NCBI GenBank assembly: GCA_037074705.1
Contig: CM073592.1
Location: 53,118,129-53,182,128 of the forward strand
Direction of reading: 5' to 3'
Length of the DNA stretch: 64,000 nucleotides
Origin: Zhengitettix transpicula
Taxonomy: Eukaryota; Arthropoda; Insecta; Orthoptera; Tetrigidae
The notes below the pieces were generated by a model. It saw only the letters and a list, made by a program, of their open reading frames with translations, did no database searches and had not been told where the DNA came from. The position numbers were made by a program, and so were the translations under genes. Shown piece after piece: positions 22,381 through 34,574 of the stretch (positions within the stretch are counted from its first letter, which is position 1; each line of letters starts with the position of its first letter).

Positions 22381-25144
22381 TTAAAGGTAAAATTTGTTTC
22401 ACTTAAAAAATTATATGATTTTACATTTAAGAGTAGATTAATTTAGTTATACAATTAACAATAATTTTATTTTTAATGCCACAACTTTCAAAATTTTGAA
22501 GTTAGGTCTAAGAACTTTCAGGAAATCACTGTTTTCCTGTGAATGAAACAATTAAGTTTTTGATAGTGATACGTATAAGAAATCAATAGAAACTGGACGA
22601 ATGCTTTGGTTTCGTGAAATCACGACTGCCGCGTTTCAGGTAATATTTGTTAAGACAAGCTGATGGCCACCGCCTGTACGGGAATGAAAATACTTCCTTC
22701 GTACCGTTACTGTTAGGTTTTTTGCACCAGTGCTATTTTCTAACACTGGTCTTCTACCTCCTTGCTCCTATATCTTGTATAAATAGTCCTCAAGCATCTA
22801 ACAGAGTAGAATATATTTTTCTATTGCAGAGTTTCGATGATTTGCTCAGTCATCTTCTGGCGAAGTGTAAACAAAACTGTGGAATTGGATTTATTTAATT
22901 AGAATCCCGACAAATATTTATACACCACCTATACCGAGATAGTGTGCATTCTTTATTCATTCTGAAGTTTTATTTATTTATTACAGCTTGGCTCAATATG
23001 TGTGTTCATAAACCAACTATTCACAAGATTTAACTGATTATAATGGGCGGCATATAGCTGAGTGCACACCGTGTGACAGAGATAATTAATTGCGCATTAT
23101 TTGTGAGTTGTGTATACATTGTTAGAAACTAAGCAAGAAGTAAGAAATTAAAAGAGTGAAATAAATAACAGAAGGGAGCTATACAATAGTAGGGTAATGT
23201 AAACGGTTATTTTGTTGTAAATTTGTTATTTTCATTTAGTATCTTTATTTATAGTTTAACCGAAATTGGTCAAATATAATAAATCTAACTTTTGTAGCCC
23301 GCTTTTGAATTTTGTTTTAACTTTATAAAACCACAAAGTTGTTTTCCGCTAAAGCGAATTTTTTTGTGTGTGAATAGAACTAAATCTTTGTCCAAGCGGT
23401 TCAAATCATATTTTTGGACGCCGACAATTTTGATTTAAGATGGCGCGTGACAACACGATATTACCGAAATAAATAATAACGATAAAATGTTTCGTCGTAA
23501 ATGAAAAATTTTAAAAATTAAAAACAGTGCAACAGAAATAATGTCATTGAGTTTGCAGGAAAAACTATTATTTTATTTGCATGTACTTGATAGAAATATA
23601 TGGTATGATTCTCATCTCACTATGCTATGACGATATGTTAATGAAAATACTTTTGGGAAAAATTTTCATTGATAGGCGCTGTATAACCTCAGTATCGTAA
23701 ACTTAGAAATATTAGTTTCATTAAATTTCATAGAATCTTTCACTACTTCAGCGATAAATACAAAATACGTAGTTGACATTGACTTGACTCTAAAGCACCG
23801 TAAATTTGAGTCAAGATTTTTTCAAAGTTATTTATCCTCATTTATTACGTCTTAATGGACTGAAAGGCTGTAGAAATGTCTCGTTATTTGAGAAGAGAGT
23901 TTGAAGAGGAAAAGTCTGTGAATTGTAGTATTTACAATAACAGTGGAGTTACTCGAGAGCTGAATGTGGTCGTAACATCTGCGACACAGACATAACTCAG
24001 ATGAAAGCCGTCCCTTCCTTTCCTCGTCGGTGCTCAGTGGCGCGTTAAAGGGGCGCGGTTCATTTGGTGCATCCACAGCCGCGTCAGCAGGGATAAATTC
24101 CGAGTTTCTGAGTTTAACACCACCACGGGGAAAAGTTTTAAACAGGTTCACTTCATCTTACTGCGATAAACCTGTGAACGGCTGAAAGCTTCCACTTCAA
24201 TCAATGAGCTCAGGATGTACTTTGCTGCTTTAGTAGATGTATGTTTATACTTACCATCGGAGGGTCCACACCGACGGTTTTCAGTATTTCCCAGAAATAA
24301 AATCGTGCTTTACTCAGATACAAATCCCCTTTTGAACTAAAATCCTAGATCACAGTACTCAGCGGTTCTCAAATGAAGCTGAATTATTTATGCCAAGGAG
24401 ATGTAATCAACTGATATGATCCGGCACATCTTATAACAAAATATTTATAAATATGTTTTTGTATTCCTCATAACTGAATTCTTTAATTTAAATCAAACAA
24501 CTTTCAATTGTTTTAAGGGTCACATCAACATTACCATGATAATATAGTTAATTTACTGAAGTAAACCACATTACACGTGTTGATAACTTCGAGTCAAAAA
24601 CTGGCGAATGCGTTACTCTGATGTGACGCTGACTGTTTTTTTTTCGTGAATAAAGAAATCATGGTTCGGAGACATACAGAGGCTGAATAATGCTCTAGGA
24701 TGTTTAACCAAAAATAAGAATATTGCATTGTGTTTACTGTCTCTTTCACACATACACACATAGACAGAGTGAGAGAGATTGATAGTGAAATAGTCCCTTG
24801 ATAATATTTTTCCGCCTTAGTACTAACATTTACTTTAATATATTCAAAGTTTTATGTATACTTACAGACAATATGATAAATTTTAACATTAAAATTACAA
24901 TAAATTTTTACAAGTACAAATGAACATATATTTTTACAATATTTTCTATATTTCCAAATAATATTAATTTTAAATGCCGAAAGTCGCAAAAAATTGGTAA
25001 CTTTGTGATTGTGCCTCAAAATAAGTTGTTGGTGCTCTTAACCTCTCAGGAAGTGATGATATTTCTGAGTGAATTCCAACTTTCGTTCAAGTTTTGTATT
25101 AGGATTCGCAAAATAGAATGTTTTAGCCTTCTAGTCTTTTTTTA
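22381..25144. other. Intergenic AT-rich spacer
   Basis: No coding frame of interest. The GC-richer minus frame at about 23850-24150 has no recognisable domain. A short mixed ACAC/GAGAGA stretch lies near 24750-24780. Confidence 0.4.
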
Positions 25145-25926
25145 TCTATATAATAAAAATGGATGTATATTTGTATGTATGTATGTATTTACGTTAATTT
25201 ATATACAAATTTAAACGCGTGGACACATTGAAACAAAACTTGGTACACATATTCTTCAAACGACGAGAAACGGTACTGTGTGGATGAGAAACCTGTAGCA
25301 TAAAGAATTATAATTAAAAAATGTTATCATTTTCTGTTACATAACTGCGCGCCAAGAGACCGTGACGTCACGCGAGACAGAGAGTGACATTGCTACACGA
25401 CGAACAAAGCAAATAGTTCCTTTTTCTGTAATGAAATAAAGAAGAAATATTTTCATTGAATAAAAAGTATAATTTTATCCAATAATACTCCATCGAATGA
25501 TGATAAAAAAAAATCAATACGAAATACTTTACGATCCTTGCGGAAAATGTAAGTTATTTTTCGTACCATATTAGTGACTCCAAGATGGCGACTGTTTGTT
25601 TACATTATGAATCTAGCGAACAATATCATCGATTTAATCTTTGCGTTATGTCTGAAGACTGAGGGACAATTATATCCTGCAATACTCAAGGAGTATATTT
25701 AAATATTCTATTCGTAAAGAAATTCTGAGGTATGTTTGTATGGACTGATAGAATAAAATTCAATGTAATTACAGCTGTTGAATTAATGCACTATCGGTCG
25801 AAAGTAAGTACGGAACTAGGAACAGTTATATTTAGGTTAAATAACTTCTTGATTAAAGATTAATATAGAATTAAATACTTTTTCGGGTTTATATCAATAA
25901 GTAAACGGGCAACGCAGGGCATCTAG
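25145..25926 (+). mobile_element. Non-autonomous Helitron-like element
   Basis: Starts TCTATATAATAAAAATGG after an A and runs into a GTAT microsatellite (25173-25188), then the word ACGCGTGGACACATTGAAAC. This order is seen at the 5' end of many arthropod Helitrons. It ends in a degenerate GC hairpin (ACGGGCAACGCAGGGC) four bases before the terminal CTAG, the usual Helitron 3' signature. There are no terminal inverted repeats and no Rep/helicase frame, so it would be non-autonomous. The base after CTAG is C rather than the expected T, consistent with age or a slightly different terminus. Confidence 0.65.
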
Positions 25927-27215
25927 CAAGTTAAGTAATAAATTATATTTCGATAATTTCAAGTAACACTGTTACATATTGCTTTAGAGTTCTATAAAAA
26001 AAATTAAAGTAACAAAACACTTACAATGATTAAGAGTGTTAAGGAAGCCATAAAAGCCATGTCTTGATCTCAGTAGTGTTGGAAAAATTTAAAGATTAGC
26101 TTTTACTTCATTTTATCTAGCATCACGTCGGATGGTGAAATCTATTAACTACGAATGACGGGACTGAAGTAGTTACCTGCAAATTTAAGTGAAGGCAAAG
26201 CACAACGATTGACTCTGAATAGCATAATTCATTCAATCCTTGGAAAACATTCCTCGGACACATTTTTCCTCAGTTTAATCACAGTAAACTACGATTAATT
26301 CAACGAGAACTCGCGACTGTGTGTTTGAAATATTTCTAAGGAGAAAATCAGAAAATTTAAAGTCTCGGCTCTTAATTACAGTTTAGAAGCTGTTGATATG
26401 TTCAAAGAACTCATGGATTTTTTTTTTAGCCGGAAGGCCTTAACTCTTCACAAAAGCAACAAAGAACGCGTGATTAAGGAACATTAAAGCAATATTTTTA
26501 ACCAAAAGAGCGATGTCATTAGCGAGCGTATAAACACTCCATTAACTCGTAGATCTTAAGCGTTGTACTGAACCTGGTCTGAGCAACATTTACGTTTTAC
26601 GAAGGTTTTCCAATTAAACGTGTTAAGCCTTCAAAGATTAATAATCAAAAGTGGAAGTAGAAAGTGTAATTCCACTAAAAAATTTGTACTTGCTACTGCT
26701 GTAAATGAAAGAAAATTATTTTAATAAAGAAACTTTGGCACATATATGTGCATATATAGAATTAATAGGTAGTACCGATAACGACTATCTATTAATTACT
26801 AAAATTAAAAACCAAATTTCTTAAATTAAATAATGAAATTGACCAAAATATATATATAATGCTTTTGAAATTTACCTTGGAATTTATTTGAATGAAATTA
26901 ATTTTAACAACATAATAATCTGACTATTTTCAAATAAATGTTAAAAACACCAGTCTATTAATCAGAAAAATTGTATTATCAATATTTAATATTTAAAAGA
27001 CACAACGTTTCAACCCAGATTGTCCAAATCTCTTAAAGAGTATAATTACAATATAATTTAGTTATAATATTTCAAGGAAAATATAGATTAACAAATTTCC
27101 AACATTTAGTTGATACACATGTTGCGACCGAATTCAACGTGTGTAAGAACCGCAGGTTAGAAAGTAATTAATCTAAATTTTCCTATAAAAAAATTATAAC
27201 TGAATTTATTTGTAA
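25927..27215. other. AT-rich spacer
   Basis: No coding frame, repeat family or regulatory block recognised. Confidence 0.4.
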
Positions 27216-27290
27216 TTGTACACCTGAAGAGATCTCAATCAGAGATGAAACTTTGTGTTTCTTAATTTGATAATAAAAATTTCCTGTCTA
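27216..27290 (+). other. Hammerhead-ribozyme-like core, site 2
   Basis: CTGAAGA (27224-27230), one extra G, a perfect 5-bp stem ATCTC/GAGAT closed by AATCA, then GAAAC (27247-27251). This is the conserved order of a hammerhead core around stem II. The downstream word AATAAAAATTTCCTGTC resembles the tail after the other sites. Stem III and a cleavage triplet were not identified. Penelope-like retroelements commonly carry such motifs. Confidence 0.4.
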
Positions 27291-27464
27291 GTATTGTAGT
27301 GTTTTTTATATTGATAGTAATTTTGGCAGATTTTAATGGTTATGCTTGGAATTACATACAAGTTGTAAATGAAATATAGAATATATTGAAAAATAATTGT
27401 CAACACGTTTCAAATATGTTTTCTATTTATTTTATTTATAACACGTCAAGTTCGAAATTATTCC

Positions 27465-27510
27465 AATGTACACCTGATAAGACTCTATACTAAGATCAAA
27501 AAATTATAAA
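27465..27510 (+). other. Decayed copy of the site 2 motif
   Basis: The word GTACACCTGA recurs here 244 bp after the same word at 27218. It is followed by TAAGACTC and AAGATCAAAA, which look like eroded stem II and GAAA positions. It supports a duplicated element end. Confidence 0.3.
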
Positions 27511-27689
27511 TTTATATTCTTATCAATTTCGTATTTGAATTATGAAATTTTTCATACTTATGGCCAGTTTATTTATCTATTATTAAGTGATAAAATTATG
27601 TCTCTGTTGTATTATCCAAATATTTGGCGATTAAATTATTTACAATTATCTTTTAATGTTGAGAACCGACAAAGGGACAGGGGCGGACA

Positions 27690-27905
27690 GTTGTGATTGG
27701 ACGGCAAAATTATTTTGCGGCCAAGAAAAATAATGGCTTTTAGCAAGCTGACCGACGAGAAATGGCGCAAACTCCAGATAGTGCGGATATAATTTTGGGA
27801 GCAATCAAAACGACCCGGCAGTTGTTTACTTTGACTGGACGTCTATGTTTGAGTGAGTCAATATTTAAGGATCTCAGCTGATTAGATCCCAGAAAACGTC
27901 GCATC
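27690..27905. promoter_or_regulatory. GC-richer non-coding islet, candidate regulatory element
   Basis: Sharp rise in GC content without a long reading frame. It contains GCAATCAAAACGAC and TTGTTTACTTTG, words resembling TCF- and forkhead-type sites. Composition only; conservation is untested. Confidence 0.25.
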
Positions 27906-28586
27906 GACATTGGAGAGGGAGATCGTCACTTATGTAAGAGTTTCCAACCGACTGGTTGAGGGCACAGAGAAAGCGAGAGTGAAAAAATCTGAAATAAAAC
28001 TAGAAATAAAGGAAATCGAATTTCTGGATGCCTGAAAAAAAATAGGGGATTTTTCAAGTGAGGAAGAAGCTGAGTTTTCAGAGTCACATTTTTATAGTAG
28101 AAACCAACAAAACCTGGGTTAGTTGAGTATAAATATCATCTGAAAAGTCACATGATTATTTTAATCGCCTAGAAGACAATTCTGGAGTGATACACGAGAT
28201 CTAACAAACCTGCACGACAACACACGTCCCTCAACGCCCAGATCCAGTTTCAAATTACCAAAAACTTATATTCTTTACTCACTAGACGTCTAAGCATACA
28301 CAGATGCAAGGAAGTTCTCAATTATATAAAGCTCTGAGTCAATCAAATGTTTGATTTAATAATAATTTGTCTTAGTAATTTTTTCATAATCACTTTAATT
28401 ATTTCTGTAAGTTAATTTAATTCATGTCAATAACTTTAAAGTTATAAAGTTAAGTCTTCATTTTGTTCAGTAAAAATTTAAATGCAATTTCCAGTAAAAG
28501 AGTCGACTAAATAAAATGTAAAATAATATTATGACTATTGAGACTACTTATAAATAAAAACTGCCACTTTTAAGTGAGAAAAAAAA

Positions 28587-28847
28587 ATTATTTATGGAAA
28601 ATAATTTTACTAGTCGTCCTCGTTTTAAATTGCGTATTTCGGCCACGGCATTCAAGGGACATAGACCTGACTATCAAAATTTATAAGTCCACCCAAAATT
28701 ATATTGTTTCCTGCCAAATTTTTCTTAAAAATTTTATTTCAATTGTTGTAACTGTTTTGTTGGTTCTGTAGTGTTAAACTTAAACCTGAAGAAGTCGTAA
28801 AGTAAGCGACGAAACGTAGAATAATTTTCCATAAATAAATATATTTT
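28587..28847. repeat. Inverted repeat enclosing a hammerhead-like core
   Basis: TTATTTATGGAAAATAATTT at the left (about 28589-28608) is matched in inverse by AATAATTTTCCATAAATAA at the right (about 28820-28838). The hammerhead-like core at 28786-28815 sits just inside the right arm. The enclosed sequence is AT-rich with no domain. Confidence 0.6.
28786..28815 (+). other. Hammerhead-ribozyme-like core, site 3
   Basis: CTGAAGA (28786-28792), one extra A, stem GTCG/CGAC with a 9-base loop, then GAAAC. The tail AATAAA ... TTTTTTTCTGACTT about 20-45 bp downstream matches the tail after the 41.6-kb site, so these belong to one family. An upstream cleavage site was not located. Confidence 0.45.
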
Positions 28848-28853
28848 TTTCTG

Positions 28854-29641
28854 ACTTCAAATTGGCTGTTGTTTATTTATAAAATAGATAACTCTACTCA
28901 TTTATTAAATTTCATACTTCATTAAAGAGACGAGACACGGTAATTCGTAGATAATTTCATATTCGACTATGTTCATTCGAAAATTAAAGAAATTTTCGAT
29001 TTCGGTTCACATCTTTATAAAAACGTCTATAAACCAATAGGTACTTATTAATTAAATAACAATTTAAATTTAGTGTACTATAAAATTACGCCTTAAATTA
29101 TGCGTTAAAATGACTATAAACATCTATAAACCAATAGAAACTTATTAATTAAATAACAATTGGAAAATTAGTGCACTATAGAATTACGCCGTAAATTATG
29201 CGTTAAAATGACTTCAAATTGACTGTTATTTATTTATAAAATAGATAACTTCATGTATTAAATTTCAAACTTCATTAAAGTGACGATACCAGCCTAGAAT
29301 TTAATGACGCGTTATTTAAAATTTAATCTGATGTAATGCTATCATCGTAATTATGTTTCAAGTTTTTTATTTTCTAATATAAATGCGTCACACGTTGTTC
29401 ATTACACTATTTTTTCATATTAATATATGTAATAAATAAATAAAATTATATGCTTCTGAAGACACGTAACTGGTAGATATTTTCATAATCGACTACGTTC
29501 AGTCCAAAATTAAAGAAATTTTCCATTTCGGTTCACATCTTTATAAAAACGTCCATAAACCAATACATAGTTATTAATTAAATAACAATTGAAAATTAGT
29601 GCACTATAGAATTACGCCGTAAATCATGCGTAAAAATGACT
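28854..29641 (+). repeat. Local segmental duplication with modules repeated two and three times
   Basis: A module beginning GACTTCAAATTG and running to CATTAAAG occurs at 28854-28928 and 29210-29280 (offset 356). A second module, from an ACACG..AATT start through TTCGGTTCACATCTTT to GCGTTAAAATGAC, occurs complete at 28934-29114 and 29462-29641. Its last 90 bp occur a third time at 29123-29212. Stepwise tandem duplication of an old unit. Non-coding. Confidence 0.8.
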
Positions 29642-31643
29642 AATTTAGTTGTTTCAACAAATTGTTTGAATGGCAGTTTTTTTCATTACTTTCTAAGTTT
29701 CACACGCATATTGAACTTATGTTTATATAATTTCAAGGTGACTAATTTAGTATGCATTTTCCGATTCCTTTCAGTGAAATATAATGAGTTATTAAAAGAA
29801 GAATGGTTTTCTGTCGTCATTCCAATGTGGCTAAAGCCATAAAAAATTTTCACTCTTCTAAGCAATATCTGACTTCATGAATTCTTTTTAAAATCTTAGT
29901 AATTTATATATCCGCATTTGAACGAGCCCTGAGTCTTCCCCAATATTATGCGCCGAGGAAGGAAAATGGAGGCTGTAACGGAGTTTTGGAGAAAAATTCG
30001 ACCTGACTTTCCACCATAACTTGAATCCACACGACAGCAGTCTGCTGAAGCACATAGCTTCCGTATGCCAAAAACCAGTTCCCCGACTCATATACCCTTA
30101 ATACGAAGTTATGCAGGAGAATGTGCGCAAGTTTAATGATACTCAGGGTCCATTAGAGGCTACGCCGAGAAATGTGAGACGCCTCTTGGGAGAGAATATT
30201 AGCTCAATAAAATAAAGAACGTAGCTGGAGTGGCTCCATATAGCAGGCAGCGGGAATTGTACGACTCCGGGACTGGATGCTAGAATATTTCCACATTTGT
30301 AAGATGAATGATTCCCATTCAAATAACTGGAACCGGGATCATAAGCGCGCTCGTACTGTGGTCTGCAATTGAATTGCCCACTTTTGAAAGACAACAAACT
30401 TTCCGTAAATATCTCTTCTTTACGCACGTATATGTTTCATTTTTTACTTTTATTACGACGATCTAGACATTTAAATTGACTTTTAACAAAACACGAGTTA
30501 TCACACATTATTTATTAAGATAAATATTATAACATTGATACAATTATGGATTGTAGGCATACTATTGCTGAACATTATAACAAGAATATAAAAAAATATT
30601 CCGTAATAAATTCATTTAAAAATTTGCGGAGGTGATATTTCGTTTGAATGATGCCACCACAGTTTATATACATAATTTGAAGTTCATTATTTCGCACCAA
30701 GAAATAGTATATGTAATTCAAAATTAGATTTTTAATTGCATTTGAGTTCTATTGTCGCCAATTCTTCTCAAGTGATCGACCGGTGGACGGATAATGTGGA
30801 AAATGGAGACGTTTGTAAAAATCCAGAACGAAAATCAAAGAGTCTGCTTGGAGGTCAGGAACCAAGTAGCCAGTTTATTAAGCAGTTACCATCGACTGAG
30901 AAAGATAAAAGCATCAGATAGATGAGTAGATGAAGAGTAGACTGAGGGATCCGGCAAGTTTCAACGAACGAATCAGAAAATCATCAAAAATTTTATATCA
31001 GCCAATTTTTACTCCCTTATTGTTACCTAAACCTTCTGCTTTCCCATTGTCGTTGCGTTTCCATTGCTTTTGATTTTTGTCAACTGACTGGTGAAGATGT
31101 GCCTCTCAAGTCTCTTGCGTTTTTTTATGTACCTGACAATGTTTCAAGAAACGTTGTTTTGTCTGTATTTCGCTATATTATTATTATTATTATTCTCTGA
31201 AGTCAGGCTTTCAGAATCTGATATGGTATGGGCTCTATGTGATAGAATGGCCATCATTGTATTTTTCTGAGCGATAGTGGATATCCCACGGTGACACCGT
31301 CCACTTGCTAACAGAATTGGCCTTGGTATTGAAAAAAGGTTCAGTTGAATACACGTTTACAAGATCCGTTAATAACTTACAGAATATTTAGTTTATATTC
31401 GAATGAATAAAGTATAAGGCGATACGCAGGAGGATCATAGCCAAATTCTCATGAGAAGATTTCTCCTCAGACGCCACGCAGATAAATAGTCTTCTGGAGT
31501 TCGTCTCCAACCCTCAGCTGACAAGCACAATTTGAACTCGTATCCCATGCATTCAAAGAAGAAGCACAGACACTTAACATATTGAACAACCCAATAATGT
31601 AATCCCCATTAGAGGATCGCCAATAACTTGTTGATTGATAAAA

Positions 31644-31646
<3 letters not shown>
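29642..31646. other. Spacer with a GC-richer block and an ATT microsatellite
   Basis: A GC-richer block at about 29910-30430 is open for 67 and 94 codons on the minus strand without a recognisable product. An (ATT)6 run is at 31177-31194. No gene called. Confidence 0.4.

Positions 31647-31686
<40 letters not shown>
31647..31686. repeat. (AT)20 microsatellite
   Basis: Perfect AT run directly at the left end of the copy B element. Confidence 0.95.
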
Positions 31687-31689
<3 letters not shown>

Positions 31690-32850
31690 AATACCTCAAA
31701 TAAAAATAAAACTACTAATTTAAACAAACAATTATTATTTATTAAGACACAATTTACAATTACACAAATACTCTAATGACATTTTATAAAATAAAATAAA
31801 AAAAAAAATTTATTTATCTTGAATACATTTGATAAATTAGACTCGGTACCCCAGGGTCTTTACTGGGTTGGTAAGGAAACGGAACACAAATTTTACAATT
31901 AAACAAAACAGTTAAAATAAATGAAAACGAAATGAAACGAAATGAAATGATTGAAAGGATTGCAACGATTGAAACGAAATTTAACAATTTACAATTATGA
32001 ATACAGAAAAATAAACTTACAAGCTCTCTGGTCCATGCAATTTGGATCTCTCGCATACCGGAACACACTCACTTCATACAGGTTTAAAAGGCACCAGGTT
32101 GCGCTCACACTCTGCTTTCACAGCCACCTCTTCTTGATGACGTTACCCTAACGACGAATTCAACCAATTCTGCTGGCAGACAGATTTCCACGACGAACTC
32201 CTGCCGACTTTTGATGACTGATGACCAACTGATTACTCTCGGCCACCTAGCTTGGCTTACCATCCGATGATCTCTCCTGAATGCAAACTCCCAACTGTTC
32301 ATAACATTGTTTCGGCCACCTTACCTAGGCCCTACGTCCGCCCTGCGGACCTGCTCCAACGCTCTCTCCCAGCGGTCACCTGCTCCTGACTAACTCCTCA
32401 TAATGCTCCTCCCTAACTAACTGATTCTTTTATCTGCTCTCTTAATTATATCCCGGCTCCAGAATATTCCCTTGTTTTCACAGTTGTTTTGAAATTCCAT
32501 GTTCGCCAAACAACCCCAGCTGTTGGCTTTCTCCCGCTCCGAGAGCCACTCAATCAATGAAAATAAACATCTCCTTTTAATATAATTGCATCGTCCACCA
32601 AACATCTGTTAATCAGTTATCATGCCTTTCAGGGTTCCGTCGTCAAGATGTCGGTCACAACCATTTAGCCCTAAGAGCCGCAAAATGCCCAATTATAGTC
32701 CTCCCCTTCTGTAAGAGCCACTTATTCATCATTTTACCATTATCTTTTATATGTACAAACCACTCAAGGATCCCCAGTCTGAGTTGGTAAACAAATCTGA
32801 TAAAAATAAGAACCGAATTCATGTCCTTCTTTACTGGTTATTACAATATA
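31687..32850. mobile_element. Non-autonomous element with ATTGTA termini, copy B
   Basis: The left end reads TATATATTGTAATACCT at the end of an AT run. The right end is its inverse, GGTTATTACAATATATA (32836-32852), passing into another AT stretch. The internal word CAGGGTCTTTACTGGGTT (31852) and the following GAAACGAAAT-type short repeats match the copy A element at 2683-3664. The right half (about 32020-32640) is GC-richer and open in short frames with no domain. A GTCCGC/GCGGAC hairpin lies near 32337. Superfamily unknown. Confidence 0.5.
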
Positions 32851-32854
32851 TATA

Positions 32855-34554
32855 TAATCCAGTAATAGTATGTAAGACACAAGAATACGGGTGAATAAGA
32901 AAACAACATCAAAACTACCTAGTAAGGCCTGATGTTACACTTCGAATTCTTCCAAAATCTGCAGAAATTCAATAGAATTCTTAACATGATATTCATCTTT
33001 GTTCAAAACTGAACAAAGTTTCATGGATACGAATTTGGCCAGGTTGTAAGTAGAAGAACCAATTTTGCTTAAATTCAGAACTTTAAAGGAAAATGTCAGG
33101 ATTATAAAAATTAAAAATTAAATTAGGGTAATTATTCCCACTCGTTCCAGAAATTTAAAAATTGTTCATTTTTTATATTTCTGTAAAAAATGTTATTCTT
33201 GTGATTCTGCAATTTAAACAAAATAAATGGATGTTCCAAGTGTTAGCATAACATTTTTCATATTCAAGGACCTGCATAGCATGTGTCTTGGTTAGAAGAT
33301 TACCAAAACAACATATTCCCATTTGCAATTAGCGTGAAACATAAAATGCTGCTCGCAGAATACGCGCTTTTATATAACTGTTTAACATCTAAAATTTTGC
33401 CAGAATTTCACCGTAAGCCATACCCATGCTTTCAGCAGTCTCGTGTGAAAATCGCCACATGTTTCTGTTTGTAATGTCAGCTTAAGACTGGAATGACATT
33501 CCCTTTGTAAGGGAACAGATCGCCGCGTTAGTGTAATCGATTGTGTGTGACCTGACGAACTGTTTGCTCTCTTATACTACACACGGTCGTAATAAATCAC
33601 AGTCGTCAAGCTGGAAAATGGAATTCGCGCTTCTAGTGCGATGAAGAGTTAACATTTTACGGGTCATTTGTGACGCGCTCCCCTCCGGCCAATGGCAACA
33701 TAACACGTCGCGGGAAGCAGCTCTGCCATGTTTGTTTTATTTTATTGCATACACCCAGCGAAAATAATTTCGTTATTCTCAAAAACTATATATCTCAGCA
33801 CTTGAATGGGACTGCAATTGTCACCCTGTGGTACTACTTTATATTCGTAACATTAAATTAAATTATATAAATGAGGTACCAAAAATTAATGAATCTAAGC
33901 CTTCTTATGATTTCCTTTTCATTATTTAAAATAGCGTCATTGAATAATTAAAAGTATGTAAGTCGGGCGAATTAAATGAAAGTCTGCGATCTTGGATCTG
34001 AGTGTTCACAGTAAATCGTAATTCTTATTCCTTTGTTACTACGGAAATACTGAAATTATTCTGAAGATCCCGATAACTGACTCTTTAACTTGTGCTGTGC
34101 GGGTAGCATGTCGTAAGGTGAAGTTGTCTGTGATAACCAATTAATAGATTTTTTTCCCACTATTTCTGACAATTAGTCTTTTATGGGTACCGTTCCTCAA
34201 TCCTATTTTTTGTTGGTACTAGTAATAAGCAACTGCTTTACGTTAGCCACAATAGCGGTTAGTATAGTTTCTTAATTTCTTCACAAGCCTGGATGCCTGT
34301 ACAGTATTATATATTTCTTAAACTCTTGAGTTTTAATTTTGTCACAATTCGATTATCTGCCTTTGGTTACACACAATTTTTTTAAAAAAATGACCGTTCA
34401 AAACTGACATATCCTTCAGTACCAAACTTGTTCCAAGACACAAAAAGTTAAATATATATTTTAAATATAGTACTTTGTCCTTAACTCTTTATTGTGAAGA
34501 AAATTATTTCTAATAAAAGAATAACGGGTTAATTTCACTGGAAATATTTTAGTT
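32855..34554. other. Spacer with a GC-richer islet
   Basis: An islet at about 33490-33740 has raised GC content, a CCAATGG word and TAATAAAT-type words but no coding frame with support. It is a candidate regulatory block by composition only. Confidence 0.3.
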
Positions 34555-34574
34555 ATATATATATATATATATAT
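34555..34574. repeat. (AT)10 microsatellite at a LINE 3' end
   Basis: AT run directly beyond the 3' end of the minus-strand LINE fragment. It either marks the insertion target or derives from the tail. Confidence 0.9.
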
